Source: Akkermansia muciniphila
Lineage (GTDB): Bacteria > Verrucomicrobiota > Verrucomicrobiia > Verrucomicrobiales > V1-33
Reading direction: 5' to 3'
DNA length: 57,382 nucleotides
Assembly (NCBI GenBank): GCA_943333275.1
Contig: CALQSQ010000026.1
Location: 1-57,382 of the forward strand
Part shown: positions 26,613-36,181 of the stretch, piece after piece
Layout: the number at the start of each line of letters is the position of its first letter
Numbering within the stretch: the stretch's first letter is position 1
Notes under the pieces: generated by a model
What the model was told of the DNA's origin: nothing
Databases searched by the model: none
Seen by the model: the letters and a program-made list of their open reading frames with translations, nothing else
Translations under genes and position numbers: made by a program

Positions 26613-27620
26613 TTATTTCACTTCCTCATCCTTGGCAGGCGCCTCGTCCGCAGGAGCAGTTTCCTTGGAAGGATCCGCATCCGGCTTTCCAGCCGCAGCC
26701 CTCATCTGGACGATTTGCTCCTTGATGCTGGAGGCCTGCTTCGCGATTTCGCTCTTGTCATCGATGGCGATGATTTCATCCGCCAGCTTGTCCGCCTTGT
26801 CCAAATCGCGTTGGTCATAAATGCCGAATTTGTTCATGAGGACGCGCTGTTTTTCCACGCCCTCGAGTTTCCACTTGGTGATGAACTCGTCAATGGTCGC
26901 GGCAAATTCTTTGAATTTATGCTCACCATGCAAGGACTCGAGGGTGGCCATGAGTTCCGCGGAGGCTTTGCCCACTTCCTGGCCCTTTTTGTGACCCAGG
27001 GTATCATCGGTATCGAGTTTGATGATTTCGTCGATCTCCTTGGAGTAATAGCGATCAACGATTTCCGGATCGAGCACCTGCAGGCCTTCATGAAGAGCCG
27101 TGGCTTTGGCCAGGCCCTCGGCAGCGGCGGCCTTGGTGAACGAGGCATCGCGCTTCACCCTCAATGCCTGAAATTCCTCGAGCTGGGCGAGATAGGGGGC
27201 GGCCCCACCCGGCATGTAACCTGTCTTGGCATAGACCCGGCCGGCCGCATCCGCGAGCAGCACCGTCGGGTATCCATCGATGGAATAGTCCTTTTGGAGC
27301 TTTTCATTCTGGGCTTTGATCTTTGCATCCTGTTCCTTCTCCTGCGGAAAATCGAGTTCCACGAGCACGAACGATTTTGGAACCGTCGAGATGAATTCAG
27401 GTTTGGAGAGGACCTCCTTTTTGAGCTTAATGCAGTAGGCGCACCAGTCGGAACCTGTGAAGTCCATGAGCAGATCTTTCTTTTCCTTGGCCGCGAGTTT
27501 TTTGGCCGCCTCGAAATCCTCCGTCCAGCCTTCGGCGGCATGGACTGTGCTGAAGGTCAGGGATGCCAACGCGGTCAGGGCCAGCAGGCGGAGGGTGGGT
27601 GTGATGGTGGTGAGTTTCAT
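26613..27620 (-). CDS. Secreted thioredoxin-fold protein (CxxC)
   Basis: A 335-residue protein with a signal peptide ending near AHA (residue 28). A thioredoxin-like domain covers about 30-150 and has SDWCAYC with Cys60 and Cys63, then the cis-proline segment DGYPTVLLAD. It resembles the DsbD gamma domain or the thioredoxin_7 type. The C-terminal half (about 155-310) is helical, with TPR-like character but no clear repeats, and it ends in a low-complexity Ala/Pro/Glu/Lys tail. It ends at a strong terminator. Three bases separate it from the RmlD-like gene upstream, so the two may be read together. Likely a periplasmic disulfide reductase or chaperone. Confidence 0.88.
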   Translation of the reverse strand: MKLTTITPTLRLLALTALASLTFSTVHAAEGWTEDFEAAKKLAAKEKKDLLMDFTGSDWCAYCIKLKKEVLSKPEFISTVPKSFVLVELDFPQEKEQDAKIKAQNEKLQKDYSIDGYPTVLLADAAGRVYAKTGYMPGGAAPYLAQLEEFQALRVKRDASFTKAAAAEGLAKATALHEGLQVLDPEIVDRYYSKEIDEIIKLDTDDTLGHKKGQEVGKASAELMATLESLHGEHKFKEFAATIDEFITKWKLEGVEKQRVLMNKFGIYDQRDLDKADKLADEIIAIDDKSEIAKQASSIKEQIVQMRAAAGKPDADPSKETAPADEAPAKDEEVK

Positions 27621-27623
27621 AAA

Positions 27624-28541
27624 TTAGGGATTGGGGTTGGTGGAGCGGGGGGATGAGAAGTAAAAAGTCTCCAAATATTCCCGCAAAGCGTCATTCCACG
27701 AGCGAATTTTCTGACCAATCTCCCGGCCTAATAGTTCGGGGCTCATGGTGGTAAAATAAGGCCGGGGAGCACGAAAGGCGGTGATATCCGCCAGTTTCGT
27801 CCCCGTCACGATGGAGGTGCGCAGCGGCCAACCAAGTTCCCTGGCTATGTCCAGCGCCTGCTGGGCATAACTTTGCCAGGACGCCTGTCCGGTGTTGCAG
27901 ACGTTCAGAAGGCCTTGGATGGCTGGTTTTTCCAGGATGGCCACGAGCCAGACGGCCAGCTCGGCGCTATAGGATGGCACGGAAAATTTGTCGGCAATGC
28001 CGAAAACCTCTTCATCCTTGAGCGCCTGGTGCAGGATTTGATCCACAAAACTCGGCCGGTCAGGTCCGAACACCCAGGAGGTCCGAGCGGAAAGAAACGT
28101 TTCATTGACACCTAGCACAGCCTGATCACCCGCCCATTTCGTTCTTGCATAATGGCTCAACGGATTCTCCGGATCCCCCTCCCGGCGCAAACCAGGTTGC
28201 GACCCATCGTAAACGTAATCCGTGCTGATTTGAATCATGCGGGCCCCGGCCGCATCGCAAATCTGCGCCATCTGACGGGGTGCCTCCACATTGACCTGTG
28301 TGGCCTCCTCCGGACGATCCTCGCATCCTTCGAGACTCGTCATGGCCGCACAGTTGATCAGGGCATCGAACTGAATGGCCCGCAGGTGATCCTCAATCTG
28401 TCCGGGGCGCTGCAGGTCCATTGCCTTGTGGTCGTAGGCCACGACATGAAATCGTTCCGGAGTCGATCGTAAATGCCGCACCAGGGCAGCCCCCATGCGC
28501 CCGCCACTTCCCACCACCACCACTCGCAACGGCTTATTCAT
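27624..28541 (-). CDS. RmlD-type NAD(P)-dependent sugar-nucleotide reductase
   Basis: A 305-residue extended SDR of the dTDP-4-dehydrorhamnose reductase (RmlD) family. Motifs are VVVGSGGRMGAAL (8-20), ISTDYVYDG (105-113) and YARTKWAGD with Tyr131 and Lys135. It fits RmlD closely, but no rmlA, rmlB or rmlC is in the window, so other sugar-nucleotide or methionine-adenosyltransferase-beta-like roles are possible. The ATG at 28541 overlaps the end of gpsA by 8 bases; a GTG three codons upstream is a weaker choice. It stands third in a plsY-gpsA-rmlD-like series. Confidence 0.83.
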   Translation of the reverse strand: MNKPLRVVVVGSGGRMGAALVRHLRSTPERFHVVAYDHKAMDLQRPGQIEDHLRAIQFDALINCAAMTSLEGCEDRPEEATQVNVEAPRQMAQICDAAGARMIQISTDYVYDGSQPGLRREGDPENPLSHYARTKWAGDQAVLGVNETFLSARTSWVFGPDRPSFVDQILHQALKDEEVFGIADKFSVPSYSAELAVWLVAILEKPAIQGLLNVCNTGQASWQSYAQQALDIARELGWPLRTSIVTGTKLADITAFRAPRPYFTTMSPELLGREIGQKIRSWNDALREYLETFYFSSPRSTNPNP

Positions 28542-29529
28542 GTTCGGCACGAGGATCCCGCGATAGAAGTTCGGTCAGGGCCTCCTTGGGCGCTTTGCCT
28601 TGGTAGAGGATGGAGTATATCTGATCGATGATCGGCGTGCGAATGCCATGGCGGCGGGAGTTTAAATAAATGCTCTCGGTATTCGGCACCCCCTCGGCAA
28701 CCATGTGCATGGAGGCGTGAATTTCCTCCAGGCTTTTGCCGGCACCCAGCATGCGGCCCACGCGGTTGTTGCGACTGTGATGACTGAAGCAGGTGGCGAT
28801 GAGATCCCCCACCCCGCTGAGTCCTTGAAACGTCGCGGGATTTCCGCCCTCGGCCGCTCCCAGTCGGATCATTTCCGCCAGGCCCCGGGTGAGCAGCGCC
28901 GCCCTTGCATTGTCCCCCAGCCCCAATCCTTCGGAAATGCCGGCGGCAATGGCGAAAACATTCTTGGTGGCGCCCCCCCATTCGATCCCTTTCACATCCC
29001 GGCTGCGATAGGTCCGAAACCACGGCAGAGTGAAGAAATCCTGCAATCTCTGCGTCACAGCTTCGTCCTCACATCCAACCACCGCGGCGGCGGCGAGCTT
29101 TTGACCGATCTCTTCAGCGTGGTTTGGACCCGAGAGGACCGCCACGGGATTATTGGGGAAACATTGATGGAGAATCTCCGACATCCGGCAGCCCGTGGAT
29201 TTCTCGATGCCTTTCGTGCACGAAAGCAGCACCGTGGAGGGTGAAATCTGCACATGCGCGGCCTCCATCGCCATGGCGCGCGTGACCTGCGATGGCAGGG
29301 CGAAAATAATCAGGTCGGCTACCGTCAGCGATTTCCAATTAGTGGCCGCCGTAACATTTTCACCGAGTTGGATGCCGGGGAGGTACTTTTCGTTGGATCG
29401 CAGTCGATTAATGTCCGCGACCTGTGAAGCATCGCGCCCCCAAAGGGTCACCGCCGCATTGCGCCTGCCCGCCATCATGGCGAGGGCCGTGCCCCAGCTT
29501 CCCGCACCCAGCACCGTGACGTTTTTCAC
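28534..29529 (-). CDS. gpsA: NAD(P)H-dependent glycerol-3-phosphate dehydrogenase GpsA
   Basis: GpsA makes sn-glycerol 3-phosphate from dihydroxyacetone phosphate for phospholipid synthesis. The 331-residue product has VLGAGSWGTALA (6-17), CTKGIEK with Lys106, LSGPNHAEEI, and GGATKNVFAIAAG with the catalytic Lys189; the C-terminal GLSGVGDLIATC is also typical. The start is a GTG at 29529, in a 4-base GTGA overlap with the plsY stop, so the two are coupled. PlsY uses its product directly, so the pair forms the first two steps of phosphatidic acid formation. Confidence 0.96.
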   Translation of the reverse strand: MKNVTVLGAGSWGTALAMMAGRRNAAVTLWGRDASQVADINRLRSNEKYLPGIQLGENVTAATNWKSLTVADLIIFALPSQVTRAMAMEAAHVQISPSTVLLSCTKGIEKSTGCRMSEILHQCFPNNPVAVLSGPNHAEEIGQKLAAAAVVGCEDEAVTQRLQDFFTLPWFRTYRSRDVKGIEWGGATKNVFAIAAGISEGLGLGDNARAALLTRGLAEMIRLGAAEGGNPATFQGLSGVGDLIATCFSHHSRNNRVGRMLGAGKSLEEIHASMHMVAEGVPNTESIYLNSRRHGIRTPIIDQIYSILYQGKAPKEALTELLSRDPRAEHE

Positions 29530-30152
29530 ACGGCACCTCCTTCATCCTGGGAGGATTTCCTGACGAAACGATTTTCCGTGCCCGCCCGCAGTCGCTGGAT
29601 ATTCGATCGATGCCTCCAGATGGCAAGGATCGACAAGGCAATGCTAAATCCGAATAGCGCCCCGAATCCGTGCTGCCACGCCGTCGCCACCGGTAAAATT
29701 ACCGCTGACGCAAGTGAAGCCACGGCCACGTATCGTGTGGCATAAAATGCCCCGACCCACGTCACCAACGCCACCAGAGTCGGCATCCACATCAATCCAA
29801 AAAGCGCCCCAGCGGAAGTGGCCACGCCTTTGCCCCCCTTGTAGCCGAGCCAGAAGGTAAAATTATGCCCCAGCACTGCCCCCAGAGCCGCCGCGATCTG
29901 GCAACCCAACCCCAGATCCCACCACCGGGCGCACAGCACTGGCAGCAGGCCCTTCAAAACATCCAGAATAAACACCGGAATCCCAATGCCCTTGCCCAGG
30001 ACCCTGATTACATTAGTCGCACCAATATTCCCGCTCCCGTGCTGCCGGATATCCACCCCCTTGATCTTTCCCGCCAGATAGCCAAAAGGCGTGGCCCCCA
30101 CCACGTAGGCGGCGGCAAGCGTCGTGAAAACATTGGGTTCGGTGAATAACAT
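29526..30152 (-). CDS. plsY: Acyl-phosphate:glycerol-3-phosphate acyltransferase PlsY
   Basis: A 208-residue membrane protein that acylates glycerol 3-phosphate with acyl phosphate. The three conserved motifs are present: RQHGSGNIGATNVIRVLGK, GHNFTFWLGYKGGKGVATS and ATRYVAVASLASA. Five to seven helices are likely. It is first in the series with gpsA and the RmlD-like gene. The C terminus carries a short charged tail ending EGGAV. The 197-base gap upstream (30153-30349) is a divergent promoter region toward the small lipoprotein gene. Confidence 0.96.
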   Translation of the reverse strand: MLFTEPNVFTTLAAAYVVGATPFGYLAGKIKGVDIRQHGSGNIGATNVIRVLGKGIGIPVFILDVLKGLLPVLCARWWDLGLGCQIAAALGAVLGHNFTFWLGYKGGKGVATSAGALFGLMWMPTLVALVTWVGAFYATRYVAVASLASAVILPVATAWQHGFGALFGFSIALSILAIWRHRSNIQRLRAGTENRFVRKSSQDEGGAV

Positions 30153-30349
30153 GGACGCTCTTCCATGTAGAGATTCCCAGCCGTGTCAATGCCACGGGCA
30201 GGATACCGGATGCCTCCGTTGCGGAGATTTGCTACTCAGCAGGGCCTGCGTTCGGAGGAAATGGGAGCAGACCAGCAAATTTCAAGGCACTACCCGGGCG
30301 GTAAAATTTGATTTCCTCCAACTCAATTCTGCCTTATCCTCCGGGCATC

Positions 30350-30877
30350 ATGAAAACGCCCATCCTCGTTTCCGCCCTGCTGGCCACCGTGCTTCCCTTG
30401 ATTCTTTCCTCCTGCCTTTTCAAGGATCCCGTTTTCACCGAAGGATTTGCCAAGACCGACGACAGCCTTGTGGGAGTTTGGACGCTCGAGGAAGGCGCGG
30501 ATGATCCCGCCAAGGCTGAACTTGCGGCCTTTTTCAAAGTGGATGAGACCAACTACCTGCTGCATTATCCGGCGAGGGAAAAAGACGGGATGTATTTTGC
30601 CGCGCAGCCTCTCAAAGTGAATGGACGCGATCTGCTGCAACTGCGGGGCCTCGGCACCCTGGTAAACCGACCTGTGAAACCTGGCGACAAGGAGGTCTTC
30701 ACGCTCGTCTGGATTGAAAAACAAACCGATGGCAGCCTCAAGGTTCGTCCTCTGAAAGGAGACTTGGGACAGAAAACCACGGCTGAAGTGCGCAAAATGA
30801 TCGAAGACAAGGGAGCCAAGTGGGAAGAAATCTTTGTCGATCCGAAGGTCTTTAAAAGGATTCACTCGAGTCAGTAG
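30350..30877 (+). CDS. Small lipoprotein of unknown function
   Basis: A 175-residue protein with a signal peptide and lipobox (MKTPILVSALLATVLPL then ILSSC). The mature part starts LFKDPVFTEGF and contains SLVGVWTLEEG, suggesting a lipocalin-like or DUF-type beta-barrel with a G-x-W opening. The rest is mixed beta, ending DPKVFKRIHSSQ. I use the ATG at 30350; a TTG upstream adds 14 residues ahead of the signal. Its neighbours give no clue to function. A 6-bp hairpin AAAGCC-TAAACC-GGCTTT (30885-30902) lies just after the stop and may act as a weak terminator in both directions. Confidence 0.8.
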   Translation: MKTPILVSALLATVLPLILSSCLFKDPVFTEGFAKTDDSLVGVWTLEEGADDPAKAELAAFFKVDETNYLLHYPAREKDGMYFAAQPLKVNGRDLLQLRGLGTLVNRPVKPGDKEVFTLVWIEKQTDGSLKVRPLKGDLGQKTTAEVRKMIEDKGAKWEEIFVDPKVFKRIHSSQ

Positions 30878-30900
30878 CCTGGCGAAAGCCTAAACCGGCT

Positions 30901-32325
30901 TTAGACCATGATATCCCGGATCACATGTCCTGAGACATCCGTAAGCCGGTAATCGCGGCCGCTGTAGCGATAGGTGAGTTTCTCATGATCCAGGCCCATA
31001 AGGTGGAGGACGGTGGCGTGGAGGTCGTGGACGTGGACGCGATTCTCCAGCGCGCGCATTCCAAAATTGTCGGTGGCACCATAACTCATGCCGCCCTTGA
31101 CGCCGCCGCCAGCCATCCAGGTGGTGAAACCGTAATGGTTGTGATCGCGCCCGATGGTGCCTTCTGAAGTTGGCGCACGGCCAAATTCCCCACCCCAGAG
31201 CACCAGCGTTTCATCCAGCAGACCGCGGCCCTTGAGATCCTTGAGCAGGGCGGCGATGCCTTGATCGCAGGATTCAGCCAGACGTTTATGCCCGCCAGGA
31301 ATATCCTCGTGGCCGGTGTCCCACGGGATGTCGTAGCCATCGATGGAAATGGAAAGCTGCACGACGCGGACACCCCGCTCGGAAAGTCGGCGCGCGATGA
31401 GACACCCTTTCGCAAAATCGCCCGCACCATACAAGGCAAGCGTTTCGGGACTTTCCTTGGTCGTGTCAAAGGCATCAGGAACGGCAAACTGCATTCGAAA
31501 GGCCATTTCCATGGCTCCGATGCTGGCCTCGAGTCCGGCATCGCGCTCCTGACGTTGCAGGTCCATTTGATTAAGTTGCGCCAGCAAATCCGCCTGATGC
31601 CGCTGCACTTGGCGCGGGGCTTTGGGGTTGAGGTCGCGAAGGATCGATTCCGGCGTCATCTGGCCCAGATTCACGTGACAGCCTCCGTATTGCCCGGGCA
31701 GAAAGGAATTTCCCCAGTTGGCCCGGCCACAACGCGGTTCGGCCCGTGGACACATGGAGACAAATCCGGGCAAATCCTGATTATCCGATCCCAGTCCGTA
31801 TACCAGCCACGAGCCCATGCTGGGGCGCGTTGGCTGCAGCGTGCCGAGGTTCATCATCATGATGCCGCTGGCATGTTCCGGGATGTCCGTATACATCGAA
31901 TGGATGAAACAAATGTCATCCACGCACTCGCCCACATGCGGGAAGATATCGCTGACCCATTTGCCACTCTGACCGTATTGTTTGAAACCAAACGGCGATT
32001 TCATCAGGCCACCCTTGGTATTGCGCAGTGATTTGAAATCCACCTCCGCCGGCCGTTGACCAGCGAATTTTGCGATGTCCGGCTTGTAATCAAACGTATC
32101 CACATGCGACGGACCTCCCGGCATGAAGAGCTGGATGATCCGCTTGGCCTTGCCGGGAAAATGCGGCATACCCGGGGGCAGGGCGGGAGAACCACCCACA
32201 CTTGCTTGGGCTCCGGTTTGCCCGAACATTCCAGCCAAGCCAACCGAACCCAGACCGGCACCGAGCCTGCGCAGCATGCCGCGGCGGGACATCAGCGAAT
32301 CTTTATGGTATGGCATGTATTGCAT
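30901..32325 (-). CDS. DUF1501 protein (sulfatase-fold, Tat-type signal)
   Basis: A 474-residue protein of the DUF1501 family, common in Planctomycetota and Verrucomicrobiota. The N terminus has a twin-arginine-like signal (SRRGMLRRLGAGLGSVGLAG). The fold is that of alkaline phosphatase/sulfatase proteins: RIIQLFMPGGPSHVDTFDYKP near the start, EHASGIMMMNLG, DTGHEDIPGG and the C-terminal LWGGEFGRAPTSEG and GRDHNHYGFTTWMAGGG. Catalysis has not been shown for the family, to my knowledge. It lies 14 bases after the DUF1549/DUF1553 gene on the same strand; the two are nearly always paired. Confidence 0.93.
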   Translation of the reverse strand: MQYMPYHKDSLMSRRGMLRRLGAGLGSVGLAGMFGQTGAQASVGGSPALPPGMPHFPGKAKRIIQLFMPGGPSHVDTFDYKPDIAKFAGQRPAEVDFKSLRNTKGGLMKSPFGFKQYGQSGKWVSDIFPHVGECVDDICFIHSMYTDIPEHASGIMMMNLGTLQPTRPSMGSWLVYGLGSDNQDLPGFVSMCPRAEPRCGRANWGNSFLPGQYGGCHVNLGQMTPESILRDLNPKAPRQVQRHQADLLAQLNQMDLQRQERDAGLEASIGAMEMAFRMQFAVPDAFDTTKESPETLALYGAGDFAKGCLIARRLSERGVRVVQLSISIDGYDIPWDTGHEDIPGGHKRLAESCDQGIAALLKDLKGRGLLDETLVLWGGEFGRAPTSEGTIGRDHNHYGFTTWMAGGGVKGGMSYGATDNFGMRALENRVHVHDLHATVLHLMGLDHEKLTYRYSGRDYRLTDVSGHVIRDIMV

Positions 32326-32339
32326 GGCGTCGAGTTGGG

Positions 32340-34706
32340 TTAACGGATGAAGAGAAATTCGTTACTGCTAAGCAGAACGTGGGCGTATTGGCCCCACGCT
32401 TCGACAGGTGGCGGACCGTCCGCACCGGCGGGGTCGTGAAGAAAGGCAAGGCCCGCCTGTATTTCCTGGGCGCTGGCGGGACGACCAAAGAGATGGCGAT
32501 ACGCCATGGAAATCTGCTCCTCAGGAGTCCCGCTGGATAGTCGTTTCACAAGCGCCTGGGCGCGTTTCATCATGAAGGGATTATTCATCATGAACAGAAA
32601 CTGCTGCGGCACGATGCTCGTTTTGCGGCCGGCACTGGTGGCCCGGGCGCTGGGCAGATCGAACAGGCGCAGAAAATCATCGGATTCAAACCGGTCGCCA
32701 TTGCGGCTGATGATGCTGTAGAGCGTGCGGCGGGGACTCTCCAGCAGGCTCTCGGTCGATGGCCCGCCCATGGTGGCATCCAGGCCACCGGTGACCGCCA
32801 GCAAGGCATCACGCCACGCTTCCGCGTCCAGTCTCCGGGGTTCCATCCGCCAGATCAGTCGATTGTCCCCGTCCTTTTCAAAATAGGCTGCCTCCATCCG
32901 GCTGCTCATTTGGTAGGAGGAAGAAAGCAAGATCGTGCGATGCAATTTCTTAAGCGACCATCCGCCATCGATGAATGAGCGCGCCAGCCAGTCGAGCAAT
33001 TCCGGATGGGTCGGCTTTTCCCCGACTTTCCCAAAGTTATCGGGAGTTCTCACCAGGGCTCTGCCAAAATGGTGCATCCACACCCGGTTGACCATGACCC
33101 GGGCCGTGAGTGGATTCTCCGGATCCACGATGGCTTCCGCGAGTTCCAGCCGCCCACTCCCGCGCGTGAAGGGCTTCGGTAATGGTCCGGCGACAATTTT
33201 CAGGAAACGACGCGGAGCCAGCTCGCCGGGTTTGAGGAGATTGCCGCGCAGCGCCACGTGCATGTCCCCACTGCCGGCTTCCGCCACCGCATGCACATTC
33301 GGGCAGGCGGGCGGAGCTGAGTTCCGGGCCTCGTTCAAATCAACTTCCGCGGCGACGGCGACGACGTGCTCCTCCGGGCTCAGCTCGCGATTCTGTTTCT
33401 TGGCGGTTTCCCGAATGGTGTTGAGTTTTGCCTCGCACGTTTGAATCACTTTCTGTCCGAGATGAAAAGCGTCGACCTCATGCTTTGGAGTCAGCGGATC
33501 GATGCGGTCGTCATTGCGCGTGTTCTGAAAGACTCCGGCAATGGAGTAATAATCCTGCGTTGGGATGGGATCAAACTTATGATCATGGCAACGGGCACAG
33601 GAAACCGTGAGTGCCAGTAAGCCGCGCGTCACCGTGTCCACGCGATCATCGAGCGTCTCCGCCCGGGCGGTGGCGTCCCCTTCGGGAGTGCCCCCATCCG
33701 AAATGTAATTCGGTCCCAGCGCCAGAAATCCGGTCGCCACCACATTCTCAACTTCCATCTGATCACCGGCAATTTGATTCCTCACAAACTGATCAAAGGG
33801 CAGGTCACGGTTCAGGGCATTCACCACCCAGTCACGGTATCGCCATGCCTCGTTGCGCTTTTCCTGGCCGTCCAGAAATCCGCCCATGCCATCGCTGTAA
33901 CGCGCCACATCCAGCCAGTGCCTGGCCCAGCGCTCGCCGTAATGTGGAGAGGCCAGCAGGCGATCCACGACTCGGGCGAAGGCGTCCGGTTGGGTGTCAT
34001 TCACAAAGGCGTCCACTTCTTCCAACGTTGGGGGCAGACCGATGAGATCGAACGATGCGCGGCGGATCAGCGTTAAACGATCCGCGACTGGTGCCGGAGT
34101 CATCCCCTCGGCCTCCAGCTTCGCGAGCACAAATTGATCCACGGAATTCACCGGCCACGCAGCATCATTCACCACTGGGGGAGCCGGCCGCTGCATGGGT
34201 TGGAATGCCCAATGGCTGGCGCGCAGTTCCTCCCAGTTCCATTCCGCAGGCTTGGCAGCAGCACTGGCGACAGCCGTTTCCGCAGGCCATGGCGCCCCCA
34301 TCTTCACCCACTGCTCGATGTCAGCAATGACCCGGTCCTCCAGCTTCTCCTTCGGAGGCATCGCCGTGTCCGGATCATGATATTGCACCGCTTTAAAAAG
34401 CAGGCTTTTTGCCGGATCGCCGGGGACCACCGCAGGACCGCTTTCGCCGCCTTTCAGCACACCCTCCAAATTGTCCAGCCGGAACCCAGCCTTGAGCTTT
34501 TTGGCTTCAGCCGCGTGGCACTCGTAACATTTCGAGGCAAACACAGGCCGGATTTTCGTTTCGAAAAATTCAATCTGCTCGGGAGTGAACCCCTCCGCCA
34601 TGGCACCGCAGATTCCCAACGTGAAAACGCTGGCGATAACCACGAGGAATCGCACCGGCGCGGCATGGCGGGTAAAGCTGGGTTGGAGGTGAAATTTTCC
34701 TGACAT
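32340..34706 (-). CDS. Planctomycete cytochrome c/DUF1549/DUF1553 protein
   Basis: A 788-residue secreted protein. After a signal peptide (to about residue 37) comes a planctomycete-type cytochrome c domain with CYECH at 60-64. The DUF1549 domain (about 180-390) contains VNSVDQFVLAKLEAEGM and GERWARHWLDVARYSDG. The DUF1553 domain (about 510-775) contains ARVMVNRVWMHHFGRALV and ends FLFIR. The DUF1549/1553/1501 set is linked to polysaccharide or organic-matter use in the PVC group, but the reaction is unknown. A proline-rich linker separates the heme part from DUF1549. It is first in the pair with the DUF1501 gene. Confidence 0.93.
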   Translation of the reverse strand: MSGKFHLQPSFTRHAAPVRFLVVIASVFTLGICGAMAEGFTPEQIEFFETKIRPVFASKCYECHAAEAKKLKAGFRLDNLEGVLKGGESGPAVVPGDPAKSLLFKAVQYHDPDTAMPPKEKLEDRVIADIEQWVKMGAPWPAETAVASAAAKPAEWNWEELRASHWAFQPMQRPAPPVVNDAAWPVNSVDQFVLAKLEAEGMTPAPVADRLTLIRRASFDLIGLPPTLEEVDAFVNDTQPDAFARVVDRLLASPHYGERWARHWLDVARYSDGMGGFLDGQEKRNEAWRYRDWVVNALNRDLPFDQFVRNQIAGDQMEVENVVATGFLALGPNYISDGGTPEGDATARAETLDDRVDTVTRGLLALTVSCARCHDHKFDPIPTQDYYSIAGVFQNTRNDDRIDPLTPKHEVDAFHLGQKVIQTCEAKLNTIRETAKKQNRELSPEEHVVAVAAEVDLNEARNSAPPACPNVHAVAEAGSGDMHVALRGNLLKPGELAPRRFLKIVAGPLPKPFTRGSGRLELAEAIVDPENPLTARVMVNRVWMHHFGRALVRTPDNFGKVGEKPTHPELLDWLARSFIDGGWSLKKLHRTILLSSSYQMSSRMEAAYFEKDGDNRLIWRMEPRRLDAEAWRDALLAVTGGLDATMGGPSTESLLESPRRTLYSIISRNGDRFESDDFLRLFDLPSARATSAGRKTSIVPQQFLFMMNNPFMMKRAQALVKRLSSGTPEEQISMAYRHLFGRPASAQEIQAGLAFLHDPAGADGPPPVEAWGQYAHVLLSSNEFLFIR

Positions 34707-34775
34707 TTACGAAAGCTAACTCATCGTTCCCATGCTCCGCATCGGCAATTACGCTTAGACGGCGCTAGGACGCGT

Positions 34776-36179
34776 TCACGCGTGGCATTCAGCAGCGCAG
34801 GCCGGCAGCTCCCGGTGAATTTGGTCCAGCCGATATCCAAATCCTGCTCCTCGGATGCTCGCCAAATCCACCAGCCCTTCTCGCCGCACATAGAGGCCGG
34901 GGTGGACGACGGCTTCGGCATGGGAAGCAGCGGGATAAAATTGCATCGCGTTCGTCTCCACGCCCATGATCGTTCCCACGTGGGCAGCGAGCAGGACATG
35001 GGGAATCTGCGCCAGCATGGGATTGGTGAGGTCCTGAACCATGAGTTGCATGCCATGCGCCTTCGCCCAGCAGGCGGTGAGGAGCGCGCCCGTTTGCGTC
35101 TTGCAGGTTTTCAGCGCCACGCCATTCCAGCCGAGGCTGCGGCCCAGCCGGACCACCCGCCAGTCATGCGCACTCTCGTCGAGGAACAGGGGTTTGCGCG
35201 ATGACACGCTGTGGACATCAATCTGGTGTTTCTCCAGATCGTAGGGAAAGGGCTGTTCGACGTAGAGCAGCATTTCGAAAATGCGCGCCTGCTTCGCGCT
35301 GAGGCGGTCGAGGATCGCATTGACATAAGCGGGGTCGGTGACGGTGCAGTTGAAATCGGCCGACAACCACGCCACCCCCTGCGCGATGGCGATCTCCCCC
35401 ACCCTCACCATCCGGTCGTAATCCCAAGCGGCATCGGTGCCGCGCAGTTTAACCTTCAGGCAGGTCAGGCCGTCCGTGCGAAGCCAGTCCGGCAGCAGCA
35501 CCGGATAACCGTCCTGCGGCTCGTCGCCCTTCAACTCCCCGGCATCCAGCAAGTCCAGTCCTCCGACGAGATGCCACGCGGGCAGTTGCATCGGTGGATT
35601 GGAAATCAGGAAATCCTCCGGATATTTCCCCACAAAAGAAACCTCCGCCGAATCCTCCAGAAAGGCCCCCAGATCACGATTCATGAACTCAGCGCCATAC
35701 GTTTCATACACAGGACGCCCCACCAGCTTTCCGAAGGCATCATGCACCGCAATATCGAAAGGCGAACAGCACACCAGCGCCGCCAGCCAGGGCATGCGTT
35801 CACCAGCGGCACCGCCCGCTGTCGGGCTGCGCTCCAACAGCGATGGCAGAACCTGCTCCTGGAAATCGTGGCCAATTTCCATCGGATGCCCCGTCCCTCC
35901 GAACTGCACCCAAGCCTGCGCCAGTTCCACGCAGAAATCCTGCAACGCCTGCGCCCGCTGGGCCAGCGGAAGCGCACTCGGCCAGACCCACGTCGTGCTC
36001 AGCGGCGTCTCACCCCAGCCCTCTGCCGATTGTCCATCGCCGTTCACCGCCCGCACCTTCACGCGGGCGCACGTTGCCTCGGTCACAATCTCCGCGCCGA
36101 ACTTCAGCGGCACCCGCGTCTTCACGGGAAGGAAATAAAGTTCCGCACCTACGACGCGGATGTCTGTGGGTTTAGGCAT
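34776..36179 (-). CDS. Enolase-superfamily enzyme (MLE/MR subgroup)
   Basis: A 467-residue member of the mandelate racemase/muconate-lactonizing group. The barrel shows the KxK motif CLKVKLRG (Lys242, Lys244), metal ligands Asp275 (SADFN), Glu308 (YVEQPFP) and Asp334 or Glu335 (LFLDESAHDW), and Lys357 in ALKTCKTQTG on the opposite side. A Lys-KxK pair across the site is the pattern of muconate cycloisomerase and dipeptide epimerases. At 467 residues the protein is about 100 longer than these, with extra sequence between the capping domain and barrel (about 160-235). It starts 2 bases after the MFS gene ends, so the transporter probably brings in its substrate. Confidence 0.88.
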   Translation of the reverse strand: MPKPTDIRVVGAELYFLPVKTRVPLKFGAEIVTEATCARVKVRAVNGDGQSAEGWGETPLSTTWVWPSALPLAQRAQALQDFCVELAQAWVQFGGTGHPMEIGHDFQEQVLPSLLERSPTAGGAAGERMPWLAALVCCSPFDIAVHDAFGKLVGRPVYETYGAEFMNRDLGAFLEDSAEVSFVGKYPEDFLISNPPMQLPAWHLVGGLDLLDAGELKGDEPQDGYPVLLPDWLRTDGLTCLKVKLRGTDAAWDYDRMVRVGEIAIAQGVAWLSADFNCTVTDPAYVNAILDRLSAKQARIFEMLLYVEQPFPYDLEKHQIDVHSVSSRKPLFLDESAHDWRVVRLGRSLGWNGVALKTCKTQTGALLTACWAKAHGMQLMVQDLTNPMLAQIPHVLLAAHVGTIMGVETNAMQFYPAASHAEAVVHPGLYVRREGLVDLASIRGAGFGYRLDQIHRELPACAAECHA

Positions 36180-36181
36180 GG

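Noticed and set aside
30885..30902. Hairpin AAAGCC-TAAACC-GGCTTT after the small lipoprotein gene
   Set aside because: Six base pairs without a T-tract and overlapping the DUF1501 stop; too weak to list as a terminator.
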